Of a stretch of DNA of 64,000 nucleotides, positions 1 through 12,743 are shown piece after piece. Position 1 is the stretch's first letter, and the number at the start of each line of letters is the position of its first letter. The notes beneath the pieces were generated by a model. The model did not search any database, was not told the origin of the DNA, and was given only the letters and a program-made list of their open reading frames with translations. The DNA comes from Lingula anatina (lineage: Eukaryota; Brachiopoda; Lingulata; Lingulida; Lingulidae). Position numbers and translations under genes: made by a program. The stretch is from positions 63,029 through 127,028 of the forward strand of contig NW_019775662.1 of NCBI RefSeq assembly GCF_001039355.2, given 5' to 3'.

Positions 1-623
1 GTTTGACCTTGAAATAAAGGTCAAAGGTCAAATCCAAGGGCATATTTGAAATCTACACATATGACTTTTGGAAAGCCGTCTGTAGAAATTTTTCCCATAA
101 TTCCTTCCGTAGGGTAGATAATTGGCATTGAATTTTCAAAAATTTTGACAAGGGTGCATTTCAACTAGCGTCACGCCCAGGTTAATGCACCGACTGAGAC
201 AAAAAAATCTGGGGGTTCAAGTTGAGGTTATATGTGACCTAAATCCAAGAGATGGGGACAGGGGTCCTTGCGGTCTAGGAGGAGAAGCGGTAACGGTGAC
301 TTGTATCCGGCGCCAGTACGCGGAGCCGGCGGAGCTTACGGAGCCGGCGGAGCCAACGGAGCCGGCGGAGCCAACGGAGCCGGCGGAGCCGGACGAGACG
401 GGTCGGGACTAAAACCATGAGTACCGCCAGCGTACACGCTGGTGGTACTAATAATAATTTCATCATTTAGCACAGTAATTAAGTAATTTACATAATTTTC
501 TATGTACGAAATGGTCAGAGCTGAAAAACTGCATACATTAACTTTATGAACTATTAAAGATTATCTTTAAATTATGCACCAACAACAACAAAAAAAAAGG
601 TTCAGTTTTCTCAAAGACCTCAC
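1..623. other. XRN1 intron/left flank with repeats
   Basis: No XRN1 exon is recognised to the left of 624, so this is probably intron 16. It begins with a repeat-like stretch in which AGGTCA half-sites recur (18-30 is a perfect AGGTCA-A-AGGTCA direct repeat). It also contains a GC-rich minisatellite near 317-396. Confidence 0.5.
317..396. repeat. GC-rich minisatellite, about 18-bp unit
   Basis: Repeated GGAGCCGGCGGAGCCAAC-like units run in tandem. They keep reading frames open on both strands (Pro/Ala/Glu-rich on plus, Leu/Arg-rich on minus), so those frames are repeat artefacts rather than genes. Confidence 0.7.
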
Positions 624-3600
624 CTCCTCACTTCTACCATCTGTCAGCTGCAGAATCATGTTATCACCTCTACTGGCCTGCTGGAACACTGTCACCCCCT
701 CACGCTTTAACTGAGCCTGAAATAGCACAGTAAGGCAAGATGAAAAGGAACTTAAAAGGGCTTAATGCAAATATTTTCTAAGTTCAGAAAAGTATTCACT
801 CAAACTTTTTTAAGGCATCTGGCAATGGATAGTTTGAAGTAATCAATGGATGAATTTACTTAGTATTTGTTTATTTCAGTCATACTGGCTTTATGCTTTT
901 CGCTCATACAATTAATATAACAATCTATGACTTCCACACACACACTCGTACACAAAAACTCACACATGTGCACAAAAATAAATGCATATTCATATAATCT
1001 CTCTCTCTCTGTCTCTCTCACTCTTACCCTGTGAGGCAGATGTTTGAGCGTTGGGAACCCTGGGAAGTAGACATCTTGTTTAACTCCCTCACACAGTCCT
1101 CTCTTCAGCTTGTCAGCATCCACCAGGAAACTGTCCAAAGGAAGTGGTGTATACCTGGACAAATCATACACAGATATTACAGGTAGGTTCACCTCTCCAG
1201 GTGAGTAATCCAACATGTTAATTTTCTTACCTAGTTCAGCTTAATTTCTCTGCTGTGGTACAATATTTTGGTCAACAGGCACGGTTTGTAAACTTAAGAA
1301 AATGGTGATAAAAATGGGTGACCTTTTAGGTATATACTGCAGTCAACCTTCTGTGATAATTCAGAGAATGGAAAGTGATGCACAAGCTCCTTTAATTCAT
1401 ATCTACTGAAAATTGTACATCATTCTTAAAGAGGTTAAACACATTTTTTTAACCAATGATGTTTGACATTTGGCCTTTTGGCTCCAGGGGGGGCGCCCAG
1501 GCTAATGCTATTTCTGGTTCACAAAAATTCAGAATCGCCAATAGTTGGAAAAATCCCATCCCTGCTGAAGGTTTTTAAAACATGACTTGTCTCTTTAAAA
1601 GAGGATAACCTTTTAACAAACACCACACAAGAGATAATGAACAACCTGTTTTTCCAGATACTTACTTGCAGTGATTAAGGACAATATCTGGGATTCGTCC
1701 TGGTAGAGGCGACTGCAGTGGTTCCTGAACTTCCTCTGTAAACTGGTACATACAATGCGGACTGTGCCTGTTCCGGGCCTTTTCACTGGGACTGAGCTTG
1801 TCATAAATGGGAGCCATGGATTCCAACAGTCTTTTCTGCAAAATATAAATATCAACATATGACCTACTTACTCAAATCTGTGTCACCATGACCTACTTAT
1901 TCAAACCTGTGTCACCATGACCTACTTACCTCATCAATAAAAGGTATGCAGACGACGGCTTCCCAGTCCTGCTGCTTGCCATTCAGATCTGTCTCAAAGT
2001 TCACTGGGTAAAAATCTATTATAGGGGATGTGTCCATTGTCATCAGAGTCTAAAATAATAAAAAGCAAAAAAATTAATTAAAGATGTTTATTTAGTATAT
2101 ATATATTTTTTTAATTCAAACTCCACATACAGCGAATCATACAAAATCAACTGAATAATATTATATGAATTTTTGAGTCAGACTTGGCCATTGCAGCATA
2201 AGCTTCATGTAGCTACAGATCTAAAACAGAAAGTGGCAATTAACTTAAAGACTGAAAACTTCATGTTACTCTGACCCAGGAAATAAAATCTTCATCATCT
2301 TAGACCCCATTCCCAGAGACTAGATCGATCCAAACTAGATCGACCTAACTCCCTGGGGGTTCACGCTAAATAGCTGTCAGCCGAGCGGGCACCATAGTTA
2401 ATTACCCCATTACAGCTTGTAGTAGGCGGGACGGACATTTAAGCCAGAATATCTGACAGTAATTTAGTGAGACTCCCCACGGGGATAGATCGATCTAACA
2501 TCTATGGGAATACGCCCTTAATCTTCATCAATTCTATTTCAAAGAGAGAAGAGAAAGGGTATATTAACAACTAAAGTTTACCTGGAAGGGTGAAGGAAGA
2601 AGGTTCTTGCTGGCGGCAGGCAACACTGCCATCAGCTGCTCAAATGGTAAGAAAGGCTTTCCAATGTCAAACTTTATCTCCATGTTGCTGAAGTCCTTGA
2701 CATCACTAATATAGGGGGCGTAGTGGAAAGGATAGAACCAACTCCAAGAAGGAACTCCACGATAATAGTAGTAGAGAATCCACTGTACAGCTTGGACATA
2801 TCCTGTAGCCTGTTTTCTAAGAACTTCCCTGGAAGAAAGAAATTACAGCTTTGCAGTTTATATATTAGCTGGTAAACTATCAAATGATTTGTCAACTATA
2901 GATCAAAAACTTCTATGTTTTGTTTCTATGAATCTGTTTTCCAAACGGCTCTGAATATTACTTAATGGATCAATCAATGAAGTCATCTCAATTCCACATT
3001 TTCATTTTATACATCTTTAAGTTTACCAAGAACTTCAGTTTTCTGAATTGATTTCCTTGCCATTAACCCCATCTTTAGATTCTGTCAAATGGTCTCTTTT
3101 TGAGCCACCAACAAAAATACTCCTTTTTACATACTTGGGCCAGTTTTGAAAGAATTAGCAGTATTTTATTATACTCACGGTGTCACTTTTTCTATCTCCA
3201 ATTTATCCATATAATAATGCTTTTTGTGTTGAGCAAATTCTGCCAAAAAATCATCACTTTCTGACTCTTCCTCTTCTGTCTCCTCTTCTTCAATTTCTGC
3301 TGAGTCATCCTCCAACTGGCTTTCAAAATCATCAAGGACGGTGTTCTCGTCAATGCCAGTCAAGGCATCAAATGAATTGTCTGTTTTAAACTTCTTATCC
3401 TGAAATTTAAGATGCAAAATCTTGCATAAAATAATGTCAAATTATTTTCATTTTTGTGTCTTCTTCAGATATGTCTTTTCTGGCAATATCCCCACTCAGA
3501 AAAGTGATGAGAAAAGACAAATTGTGCATATAATCATGGCAAATTAACAGCCAAGTCGTATGGGGAGCCATCAGGAAAGGATTAAAATCTCTCACTACTG

Positions 3601-6600
3601 AGTTTCTGCATAAAAAAATTGGTCTGGTTTGGGGTTGGCTGGTTATGGTAATGATGGTGGCGGGGAAGTTGAGGCAGCTGTCCATAATAACAAGTCACCT
3701 ACCCCACCAGGTTTCTTGTTAGATTTGGAGTCATTTCCTCCTGAGTCTGCTGTGAACTCCTGCAATTTTCTCCCCGTCTTCCCTGAGAACCACTTGAGAT
3801 CTGCATACTGCTCATCAAACTTGTCTATATCATACTAAATATAAAAGATCAAAATAATCTTATCATTTAGCGATATCATTTTACGTATGTTAACAACTTC
3901 AAATCAGTGAACTTCTCCATAAACTCACTATTTTTATGTTGTCATAAATAAACTTGCTTTATGAAAGTCATGTCCAAAGGAAGAAAAAATGAAAAGTTTG
4001 AAAATCTATTTCTCGTTAATGAAAGTTCTCTCTACAGGAAAAAATATTAGCCCTTTCAACAACTGGTGGTATGTTTTCAACTAACCTGCGCCAACTTTTC
4101 AAAGTATTTTTCAAATCTTTTCAAATGGAGCTCTCCATTGTCATTCAAGTATCCTGAAAACAGTGATAATGTGATCTATTGATAGATTATCAAATTGATT
4201 TTACAATGGAAAAGTGACAGTCACACCTTGCATACCTTGGAGCAAAAAAATCATGCACTGTTTCCTCCAACGATAACAATACGATAATACGATAAAACGA
4301 TAATAACCCTCTGCCCCTTAAGCAAGATTATACCATACTTATTAGAGCACATGAAATACTAAATTAAAAATAAATGATTTCTTTACTAGTATAGATGTTA
4401 ATTATAATGCACAATGGACACAGGCTGTATCTGGGAAACAGCATTATGTCATTATCACCCCATTTCCATAGATTTTTAGATCGATCTATCCCTGTGGGGA
4501 GTCCCACTAGATTACTGTCAGCTTGGCCGGCTTAAGCATCTGTCCCACCTACTAAAAGCTGTAAGGGGGTAATTAACTATGGTGCCCGCTCGGCTGACTG
4601 CAATTTAGCGTGAACCCCCAGGGAGTTAGGTCGATCTAAATCTTAATCTTTAGATCGATCTAAATCTCTGGGAAAGCACCCTATGACACGCCTACCATAC
4701 TCCAAGCACCTGACACACAGCATGACACACCCTGACACATTCTATCCTATACACGCAGCATCAGGTCACATCTAACGCAATCCACTGTGTCATCACCACC
4801 CAACACATCCAAATGTCACATCTAACACAATCCACCGTGTCACACCTAACACACTCCTTACCATCCAATGTGGGCATCACCTCCTTGTAAATCTTCCACA
4901 GCAACGGCAGGGCGTTGTCCTTGATGTGGAGATGAGGCAGATGAGGAATGAAGTCGTTCCCCACCAGAAATCCCAGTAACACCCAGTCATCTATAATGTT
5001 CTCAAGGTTGTATTCAAACTGAAGCTTGTCCTGTAAAATTTTAAAATATTAAATTTAACACAAACTTTAAGGTTTACTTCTGGTCAAAATAGATTCACTA
5101 TGAAAGCAATGCTGGTCAGAAATATCTTCCATGATATTTTTGTTAACAAACATGATTTTTAATTTAACGGGACAGTTTCTAATTCAACTTGGCTCAAAGC
5201 AGATTAAAATTTTTGTCTAAAAGCTTACACTGATTTTCAGCTCTACTAAAAAAGTTTAACAGGTCCTTGCTGATAATCAGTGAAAATGTCATAAAATGTC
5301 CAGGCAAGCTCACCCTGAGAGAGCCAAACTCAAAGTCCAGGTATTCTCTGAACAGTGATAAGTGGAGCAGGTGGAATGTTGTCTCCTCAGGGGTGTTTGT
5401 TCTGGAATTTAACATGATATAAACTTTAAGATCCTGCCTTATTTTCATACGACCTGCCTCCTGTTTCTTAATTCACCTACAAATTGTTTTTAAATTAAAA
5501 TCATGCAAAACAGAACACAATACTGTCTGTGGGTTCTATTTCTTAATCAATATGGACAAATGTGAAAAATCTAAAGTAAAAGATATTTTTAACCTCTATA
5601 ATCATGTTACTAAAATAAAATTGATAATACAAGTAGAGCAAAATTGATAATAAATATAAAATATTATCATTAAAAAAACTCCATAAAATTAACCATATGT
5701 ACTACATTTTAACACTGGACTTATAATGTCACCTTTTCTTGGCATCTTTTTTCCCTCCAAATCTGACTTCCTCCCTGAGCAGAGAAAAGTGAGGCTCGTG
5801 ACAGGACAACCCCAACATCATCTGAAATATTAACACCATTTACTTCACTACAAACTTATTAGAAATTGTTTCTACCTGGTTTAGCATAATATTGTAAAAC
5901 TCTTTATCATTTTTTTTTTGGGGGGGGGGGAAGGAAGGATCAAAGGAAAGGAGGATCAAAGGTCAGTTTGTCAGAGAAAAAATACAGTCTACCCCTAAGA
6001 ATATTAACAATTTGAAAATAAAACATTTTTGTGTGCAATTCCTATACTGGACTCCTTTCAAGTAATTTCTGAATTTTAATGGAACCTTAAAATTTTTCTT
6101 GGAAGTTAATAAAAACTCCATCACATCTCCACTTACAAGATCAGCATCCAGCCCGTACAGACAATGCCTCGTGTTGGGATCGTGGTCAGGAGACGCACGC
6201 TCTGCACGAATGAAATCCACGATCTTATGCTCTCCTTCTCCTGGAGTCTGGAAATGACACAGAAAATGACAAATTGTACCCATTCAATTATGAAGCAGGG
6301 CTGACAAAAAAAAAATGCTAAACATCACTTTTATCAAATCTATGCCTACTTCAAATCAAGTGATCAAATCTATACAATAGTGGAAATAAATTTAGGCAAT
6401 TCTAATATTAGTTATGAATTGGACTTTCAAAAAAATGCAGAAATGCAACTGTTAATGTTGAAAGCACACAGGTCAACGTGGGGTGGGGATGGAGCATAGA
6501 CGCAACACCTGAATATTCAAATGAATCTGGAAAACGTTCATCTTTATCAAATTATCTAAATGTGGCAAGCTGAAAAGATATTAAAACCAATGCATTACAT

Positions 6601-8330
6601 TCTACATCATCTACTCCAACTCCATTAATAAATCATAAATTAATCTTAATAAATGATATTTAACTAACCTCATGACCTGATAATATGACCTTGACCCCCT
6701 GCCACAGTTTGTCTGTGGACATCTTGTTGGCAACAAAATACTTGAGCTGTTCCTGAAGTCTGACCATAAATTCCGTCCCTGGGGTGATACAGTTGGAGTC
6801 AAAGCGTTCTGCTGTGGGAAGAATCTCTCCCTTCTGCAGGGCCTTGCGGACTAGATCCTCAGCTTCGCGTGCAGATCTGTAACAATAAAACCACAAAGAA
6901 AATGTGTTAGGTGTGACATATCACCATGTGAAGAATATGACAGATGTGACTGATGTGAGATTGTGTTGACTATTCTAATTCTTACTGTAAAGTCAAAATA
7001 AAATCCAATATAATAATTTACCAGAAAATGTTCACTGTAGATTATTTGTTATAAGGTGTATGGCATGCTAGAAGGAAGCACATTTTAGATGGTATCCATA
7101 TACTCAGGGAAAAACAGCAAGGTTTGACAACCTCTCCCCCTTAACTTTACCACACTTCTGATGCTATGTCTGGGGGCAGAGGCAGTCAAGACACCATAAC
7201 CCCTCCCCCCCAACTCCTAGCTGTTAAATTTGGTTTATGTACAGTGCTTAATAAACTGATTAACCTGAATCGTCTTCCTCTCTGCTGGTTCATCTTGGCT
7301 CTGGGTGCAACGCCATCTACAGCCATGAAGAACACCTTACGCGGCTTGATCATACGGAATAGAAACTGAAATGTGAAACACAACTATGCATTAATAAGAA
7401 CTTTTCAAACCCATTGATCTACTTAGCCAAATGCAGAAAAAATAGATGAATCTAAGGTCACCAGGTCCTGTATTTAATTAATATTCTGTGATTATAGCCT
7501 ATAAAAACCTTTTGTTGGAGTGAATGTTTAAGCAAGGGTGTAACTATTGAACCATCCTGGCGTCAATTGCACAACATGTTCAAACAAGAAAACAAACTAA
7601 TTTATGGCCTGATGGTTTGTAAAAGTTCTCAGTCCCCCCCCCCCCCTCCCCACACACACACACACACACAGCCTGTTTGAAAATCATGGCTAATCCCAAT
7701 TTTGTCCACTTAAATTGTCACTTCAGAGTGGCTACGTATTGATGCTCTGAACCACCGCCTGACTGACCTCTATATAGTGAAATATGTCCAGGAAGATCTG
7801 CTCCTCTGTGATTCTGAAATGAGGATTGGAATCATCTGGGTGGGAGCAGACATGGATAATACCATTCATGTCAAAATATAGGTTGTCAAACTCTGGGATC
7901 TGAAAACAGGAAAAAATATGACATTTTAGTCATGGGGGAATACAGTGGTGCAAATACATATTAGACGGCACACTGAGGAGTAATCTTTATCAATGACGAT
8001 ATATGTACAGTATATCATTTCAGGTGTAGTGATTTTATTAATTACATATTACTTTCAAACATTAAACTTAAAGATGTAAGCTCGTGGAAAACTACAGCTG
8101 ACTAGTGCACATGTGGGAAACAGATCATCAAACTTTACTGAACTTCGTACACATACACACAAAAAAAATAGTTTTTTGAAGTTCCTGTAGCTGTGTTGTT
8201 TTTGTGTTGCATTTATTGGTCCTTTGTCATTTATAGTACCGGTAAAATAACCTACCTGATACTCTCTCACCACCTCACTTAAACATGGATAGCGTTCGCT
8301 AACCCATCTGTAAAACTTTGGCACTCCCAT
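624..8330 (-). CDS. XRN1: 5'-3' exoribonuclease 1 (XRN1), N-terminal 717 codons, partial at left edge
   Basis: Cytoplasmic 5'-3' exoribonuclease that degrades decapped, 5'-monophosphate mRNA. I assembled 16 exons on canonical GT-AG sites: 8256-8330, 7768-7899, 7265-7365, 6669-6876, 6137-6247, 5733-5821, 5314-5401, 4862-5030, 4086-4153, 3703-3834, 3179-3399, 2582-2828, 1930-2049, 1666-1835, 1028-1154 and 624-716. They sum to 2,151 nt in one frame. The protein starts [15 protein letters not shown], the XRN_N signature. Catalytic acidic residues are visible: D35 (FDMNG), D86 (AVDGVAP), E176/E178 (PGEGEHK), D206/D208 (GLDADL) and D294 (VGNDF). The 5'-phosphate pocket residues K93, Q97, R100 and R101 are also present. 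Exon 11 encodes an acidic Glu/Asp-rich linker. The later exons ([11 protein letters not shown]) match the conserved region after the nuclease core. The animal protein is roughly 1,700 aa, so the C-terminal half lies to the left of the window. Introns 8 and 12 each carry a MITE. Confidence 0.96.
1859..1930. repeat. 29-bp tandem repeat carrying copies of an XRN1 splice donor
   Basis: About two and a half copies of a unit containing ATGACCTACTTA run into the left edge of XRN1 exon 13 (1930). On the minus strand the unit carries the GTAAGTAGG donor. The true donor is the copy abutting the exon, and copies further into the intron are decoys; one has lost the GT. Confidence 0.6.
2303..2517. mobile_element. 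MITE family 1, copy 1 (215 bp, TTA target duplication)
   Basis: The element has inverted termini. Both ends read inward as a short GACCCC/GGGCGT-type end, then CCCA(T/G)AGA and then TAGATCGATC. It is flanked on both sides by TTA (2300-2302 and 2518-2520). It sits in the XRN1 intron between exons 12 and 13. No coding capacity is seen. A 3-bp TTA duplication fits PIF/Harbinger-type mobilisation. Confidence 0.8.
4456..4681. mobile_element. MITE family 1, copy 2 (226 bp, TAT target duplication)
   Basis: It is related to the element at 2303 but in the opposite orientation, with the same TTAGATCGATCTA subterminal palindrome and the same internal CCCCCAGGGAGTTAGGTCGATC block. It is flanked by TAT at 4453-4455 and 4682-4684. 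It lies in XRN1 intron 8 beside a degenerate CACATCTAAC-type tandem repeat (about 4682-4860). Confidence 0.8.
4682..4860. repeat. Degenerate minisatellite in XRN1 intron 8
   Basis: Imperfect repeats of GTCACATCTAAC(G/A)CAATCCAC and TGACACAC-type units lie between the MITE and XRN1 exon 8. They are non-coding. Confidence 0.55.
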
Positions 8331-8519
8331 TTCAGCTGTTCATATATTAAATCCTCAGCTATCAGGGTTATATACAAGTCGTAGTTGCACAACAGTTTTG
8401 CGTACTTTTCACTAGCAGATTACAAGTCTCGTTGCCGACGTGACTTCCGGCGAGATTTGGAGACAGCACAGAAATCTAACACGTTCGCATAAGTTGTGGG
8501 TAGCAGAACAGCGAACAAA
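8331..8519. promoter_or_regulatory. Bidirectional promoter between XRN1 and SPCS1
   Basis: The two start codons face away from each other with only 189 bp between them. No TATA box is evident. An ETS-type ACTTCCGG site lies at 8443-8450 in a CpG-containing stretch, typical of TATA-less housekeeping promoters. Shared control of the two genes is inferred from spacing, not shown. Confidence 0.6.
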
Positions 8520-9809
8520 ATGGATTTTGTTATTGGTATGCTGCCTGAAAGCGTCAGGAATTTGCCCACACATATGGCAAGTATTTATCAGATACGCTAC
8601 AATGATTTGCAATATCAGGATACCTTAAATATCTTAACACATGTTCCATATGCTTCGAGTCGGTCACACACACATACACAGGCGGTGGCTGGTCCACGCA
8701 CTAAACTAGTACAAGTGTTTTTATTTAACTTATGAATGTGTATGTTTCAGGATTTTGATGGACAAAGGAGAGCAGAAAGAATATTCCAAATAATCATAGT
8801 GCTGTTTGCAGTAAGTCATAAATATTTTAAAGTAATCATGTCAACACATTTTCAATGCGGTAGACTGTAGAAGACACCTTTGACTAGTTCAATATATGGC
8901 TTTTATTTATAATTTTCTTCTAGCCTGGAACAAAATGAAAATCATTTGCAATTTTTAAATTAAATTTTGATACTCACTATTTGTTTCAATTATTTATAAT
9001 TTTCTTCCAGACAAAAATAAAATGAAAATCATTACATTTTAAAATTAAATTGTGATATCCACTTTATTAGTATGTTTGTTATTACTTCAGGCTGTAGGCT
9101 TTGTATGGGGTTATATCTGCCAGCAGTTTTCACAGACTATGTACATACTAGGAGCTGGATTTGTACTCTCTTGCCTGGTAAGAAACTTCTGCATAGAACA
9201 CTTCTTTACTAGTAAACAATGTGATCATTGTGTGAATATTTGTCTGCTTTGGCCCCAACTGTATCAGCAGAGTTAGGTGAAATATACTGTGTGTTTTAAG
9301 ACTATGTCAGTCAACATCAATATATGGTTAATGGTTCAGACCAATACTTAACCCATAATTTAGTTATTGAAACTTAAGTGGACTACATTGATTAGAATTT
9401 ATCTTGAACATTTTTCTGTCAAGACATACTAGTAGACCAATTTCTTTCGTGGATAAAGTTTTTTATAATGTGAAACCAGGCCCTTATGAAAATTTGTCTG
9501 TTATCCCATTTGAATCACCCTGAGCTTCAGAGATAACTTGACACTAACCTCTTCACAATAGTCTATCTTCATCGTGTCAATATGGGGTGATTTGAATATA
9601 TTATCACTTACAATTTGTGTAATTGAAAAAAGGAACATAGTGCTGAGTTATGGGGATATTTGTCATTTCAGTTAACTCTGCCACCTTGGCCGATCTACCG
9701 ACGGAAACCCCTCCCGTGGCAGAAGGCCCGTCCATCAGTAGATGAAAAAGAGGGCAGCACAAGTCAAGCTGCCGCAGCCCCTGCTGGAAAAGGAAAGAAG
9801 AAAAAATAG
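8520..9809 (+). CDS. SPCS1: Signal peptidase complex subunit 1 (SPC12)
   Basis: Small ER membrane subunit of the signal peptidase complex, which cleaves signal peptides from secretory proteins. Exons are 8520-8576, 8751-8810, 9091-9177 and 9672-9809, joining to 342 nt (113 aa). Two hydrophobic segments are visible: exon 2 into exon 3 (IIIVLFAAVGFVWGY) and exon 3 (YILGAGFVLSCL). They are followed by the family hallmark LTLPPWPIYRRKPLPW. The tail ends in a run of lysines facing the cytosol. Human SPCS1 is about 102 aa with the same LTLPPWPIYRR motif. Intron 1 uses a GC donor (ATG|GCAAGT); the nearby GT alternative would put a stop in the frame. An AATAAA lies at 9912-9917. The neighbour GLT8D1 is convergent. 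Confidence 0.95.
8904..9061. repeat. Tandem duplication within SPCS1 intron 2
   Basis: Two diverged copies of about 70 bp (8904-8977 and 8991-9061) share TTATAATTTTCTTC(T/C)AG and AAAATGAAAATCATT. Each carries a pyrimidine-AG that looks like a splice acceptor. The real acceptor of exon 3 is at 9090. Confidence 0.55.
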
Positions 9810-9911
9810 TGCAATGACTCAAAAGAACTCTATGAATTCAAGATATTAAATAATATTATGTGTATATATATATATTGTATTTTATAGGGACCATAATAAC
9901 TGTATCTGGTC

Positions 9912-9917
9912 AATAAA
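9912..9917 (+). terminator. Poly(A) signal of SPCS1
   Basis: A canonical AATAAA lies about 100 bp after the SPCS1 stop codon. Confidence 0.7.
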
Positions 9918-12743
9918 GTCTGATGTTCTAGATATAGACTTGCTTACTGATTTCTACATATAGTGTAGAATTATGCATATTAAGGAAGTAGGCATGTCAT
10001 ATAATTGTCAATAAACCACATTAAACCAAACTATATGCCAACATGTAATTTCAGGAAGCATAACTTAAAGAAATGTTACAGGGTTTCCTTTCAATATTTC
10101 CTTTCAATTTCATTTTTAATCCGATTAGAAGCAGAAGGGAATGATAAGTAGGTCAGTGATAACATCTACTTTTTTGTCATGAGGTCAACTAATGCAAAAC
10201 TTTGAAATCAACTTTAGTTATTGATCAGTACAATTTATAACAAAAACATTAATTTATTAATTATATTAATCTTTTCTTAAGTTATTTTTTGAGTGGGGAA
10301 GTAATTATAACGATTTTTTTCTCAAATTTCATGAAGAAATGGTGAAAAGTGCAGCCAATGTTGTTTTAAAACAACTATAAAAACAAATGCTTCTTTTGAG
10401 TATAAAAAGTTTATTAAGCATCATAGCACCACTTATAACCTTTAAAACAAATGACACAAAACATGTTCTTTCTGTTTTCGTTTTCAGCAACATAGAATTT
10501 CTGAACTATAAATGCCATTCTTTATCACAAGTTGAGTGAAAACTAATCCTTTCTGATAAAAATTCAACTAAACTGAGATTCATAGTCACAAAAAAGTGCT
10601 TCATAAATTCTTGTTTCATGCTTTTATCAGCTTTTTCCTCGAATTGCAATTGAGTTCAGCTCTCCAGATAGTCCTTGAAATTAAAGTAACTATGGAAGGC
10701 AAATTCTCTTTTAATTCCAAATAATAAAATAAGAAGCACCATTGGTCATTCATAATCAGAGGGCAGTTGACTGCACAACCTCGTGCTGAGACATATCTAG
10801 TCTTATTTTCCTTTTATGGCAAATAATACCTTGTTCTTAGACATAATGGACTTAATAACATTGACAAATAAATTCAAATTTTATCTTCCTTAACAATAAT
10901 TCTTCACTGATTTAGATGGTTTTCAGTTTCATCTTGGGATCATACTAAGAGACATTCACTATGTACTACTGACCAACAATGTTCTGCTTAAAAAAAGGAA
11001 AAAAAATTACATTATGGGTTAAGGAAACTTGTCAATGTACCAATAAAAGTAATAATAAAAATGTTATAATTAAAATTTGCAAACAGCATGAATACTGCAT
11101 TATCTGGGACCTTTGTATTAATTTTGACACAATTTCTTCAAAAGTAAAAGCTGACATTCAGACTGACTTGGACAACACATTCTTAACATTCTACAAGTCT
11201 ATACATAAGAGCTAGATAAAAGACGAATTCAAATTGATAATGATGATATATAAAATATTCAAGAAGCACCATTGCAGCTAATGAAGCACAATGTTTTCAT
11301 AATTTGTCAATGATAATAATTTATGTGAATATGATGGATGCTCTCTTTTATATATGGCAAAGTCTGTCTACATTACAGTTGTTCACTGATAATAAAAATG
11401 TCTTCTTTCGCTCCCTTGCTAAATGACTTTAATGGATTTTAAAATGAACTCTTACCAGATATTCCTAATGTATGAGAGAAAAAAAAAAAAACTTTTATCT
11501 GATACTTTTTGGTACAAAACTTTCTAAGTGCACCACAAGTTTTCAGATAAACTCTCACGGTTTCAAACAGTGGACTACAACTTAAACAACAGTCTCAGTC
11601 TCATCTAAAATAAAATAATTGTTATTGAAAATTAAAATGGCATGCAGTGAGAATTAATTGAACCTGACATATCATTTAATCAAATGTAATTTATGGCATA
11701 TCAAATACACTTCTCTACTAAATTCCAACCGGCTAAATTCTAACTACTGAATTTAATGTTTTAATCTTATGAAGTAATAGTTAATTATGTATAGTTATTG
11801 TATCAGGCCCTATGACATATATTTATATTATTAAGCAAAAGCTCTAGAAAGGCTAAAATTAAATTTACCAAAATAACCAAAGATTCATATATTTAATGGA
11901 GCTATACTGTGCGTAGTTTGTTTTATGTCTCTTTAATGCTGTTAAATTGGAATATTTCCAGAAAAATGTCATTTAGATACAGGAATGGCAATATGAACTT
12001 ATGAATATATTTTACTATGACACAGAACATCAAGTCACACTAAACCAAACACTGGGGACAATGTAATTTAAGACTAAATTTGAGAAGGACAAGTGCCGAC
12101 TTACATATCAAAGCAAAATTTCTAAAAAATTTCCTTAATGACTTTCTACTTCCTGGAAAAAGCTAATAATGAACTCCAGTCTCATCATTTTATATAATAA
12201 AATAGCAGAAAATGAATAAATGACTTATAAATTTGTTTTCTTTCATATGTCTCAACATCCAATTAAAATGTGCACATCATCTTTTTTTGGCTTTTGATTA
12301 TTATTTTTATAAACAAGGAAAGGTACAAAAAAAATCTGAGGCTAATACATGCTTAAGCAAAAATGGAAACTTTGCAGGAAGTTTTAGGGAAAGTCTTCGA
12401 CTCTTTTTTATAGCACCTTAAGGTTCTGAAGGCTACCTGGCAACTTTTGATGACTCACAAAAACCTAGGCATCAGGATTTTTCCCATGATGATTATTCTA
12501 ATAAATGGTTAAAAAATTAATATTTTCATTCTCTTACTAAATAACCTTTATGACATTTTCACACTGTGATGATTTCTTCTGCAACAGTTTAACAGCAGCA
12601 TCAGGAATAGAAATAAGCTTCTGATTATTTCTACTGTTACAGGATTTCAAATTTAAACCAAGGCTGAACATTAGAGCATTTTTATCTGGTGTGGGAGAGG
12701 CTTGTAAATTTGTCCCATGTCCCCAGCACCAGGACAGGACTCT
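9918..12743. other. AT-rich interval between convergent SPCS1 and GLT8D1
   Basis: No supportable exon is seen. Because GLT8D1 ends at 12744 on the minus strand, part of this stretch may be its 3' UTR. A minus-strand AATAAA candidate is at 10410-10415, which would imply a UTR of about 2.3 kb. Short frames here have no recognisable content. Confidence 0.4.

Noticed and set aside
1-30. DR1 nuclear receptor element (AGGTCA-A-AGGTCA) as a regulatory site
   Set aside because: It sits in a repeat-like stretch of an intron and such motifs are common in dispersed repeats; no promoter context.
185-466. Opposed open frames with Ala/Glu/Pro and Leu/Arg repeats
   Set aside because: Both are translations of the GC-rich minisatellite; no initiation or splice context and no protein features.
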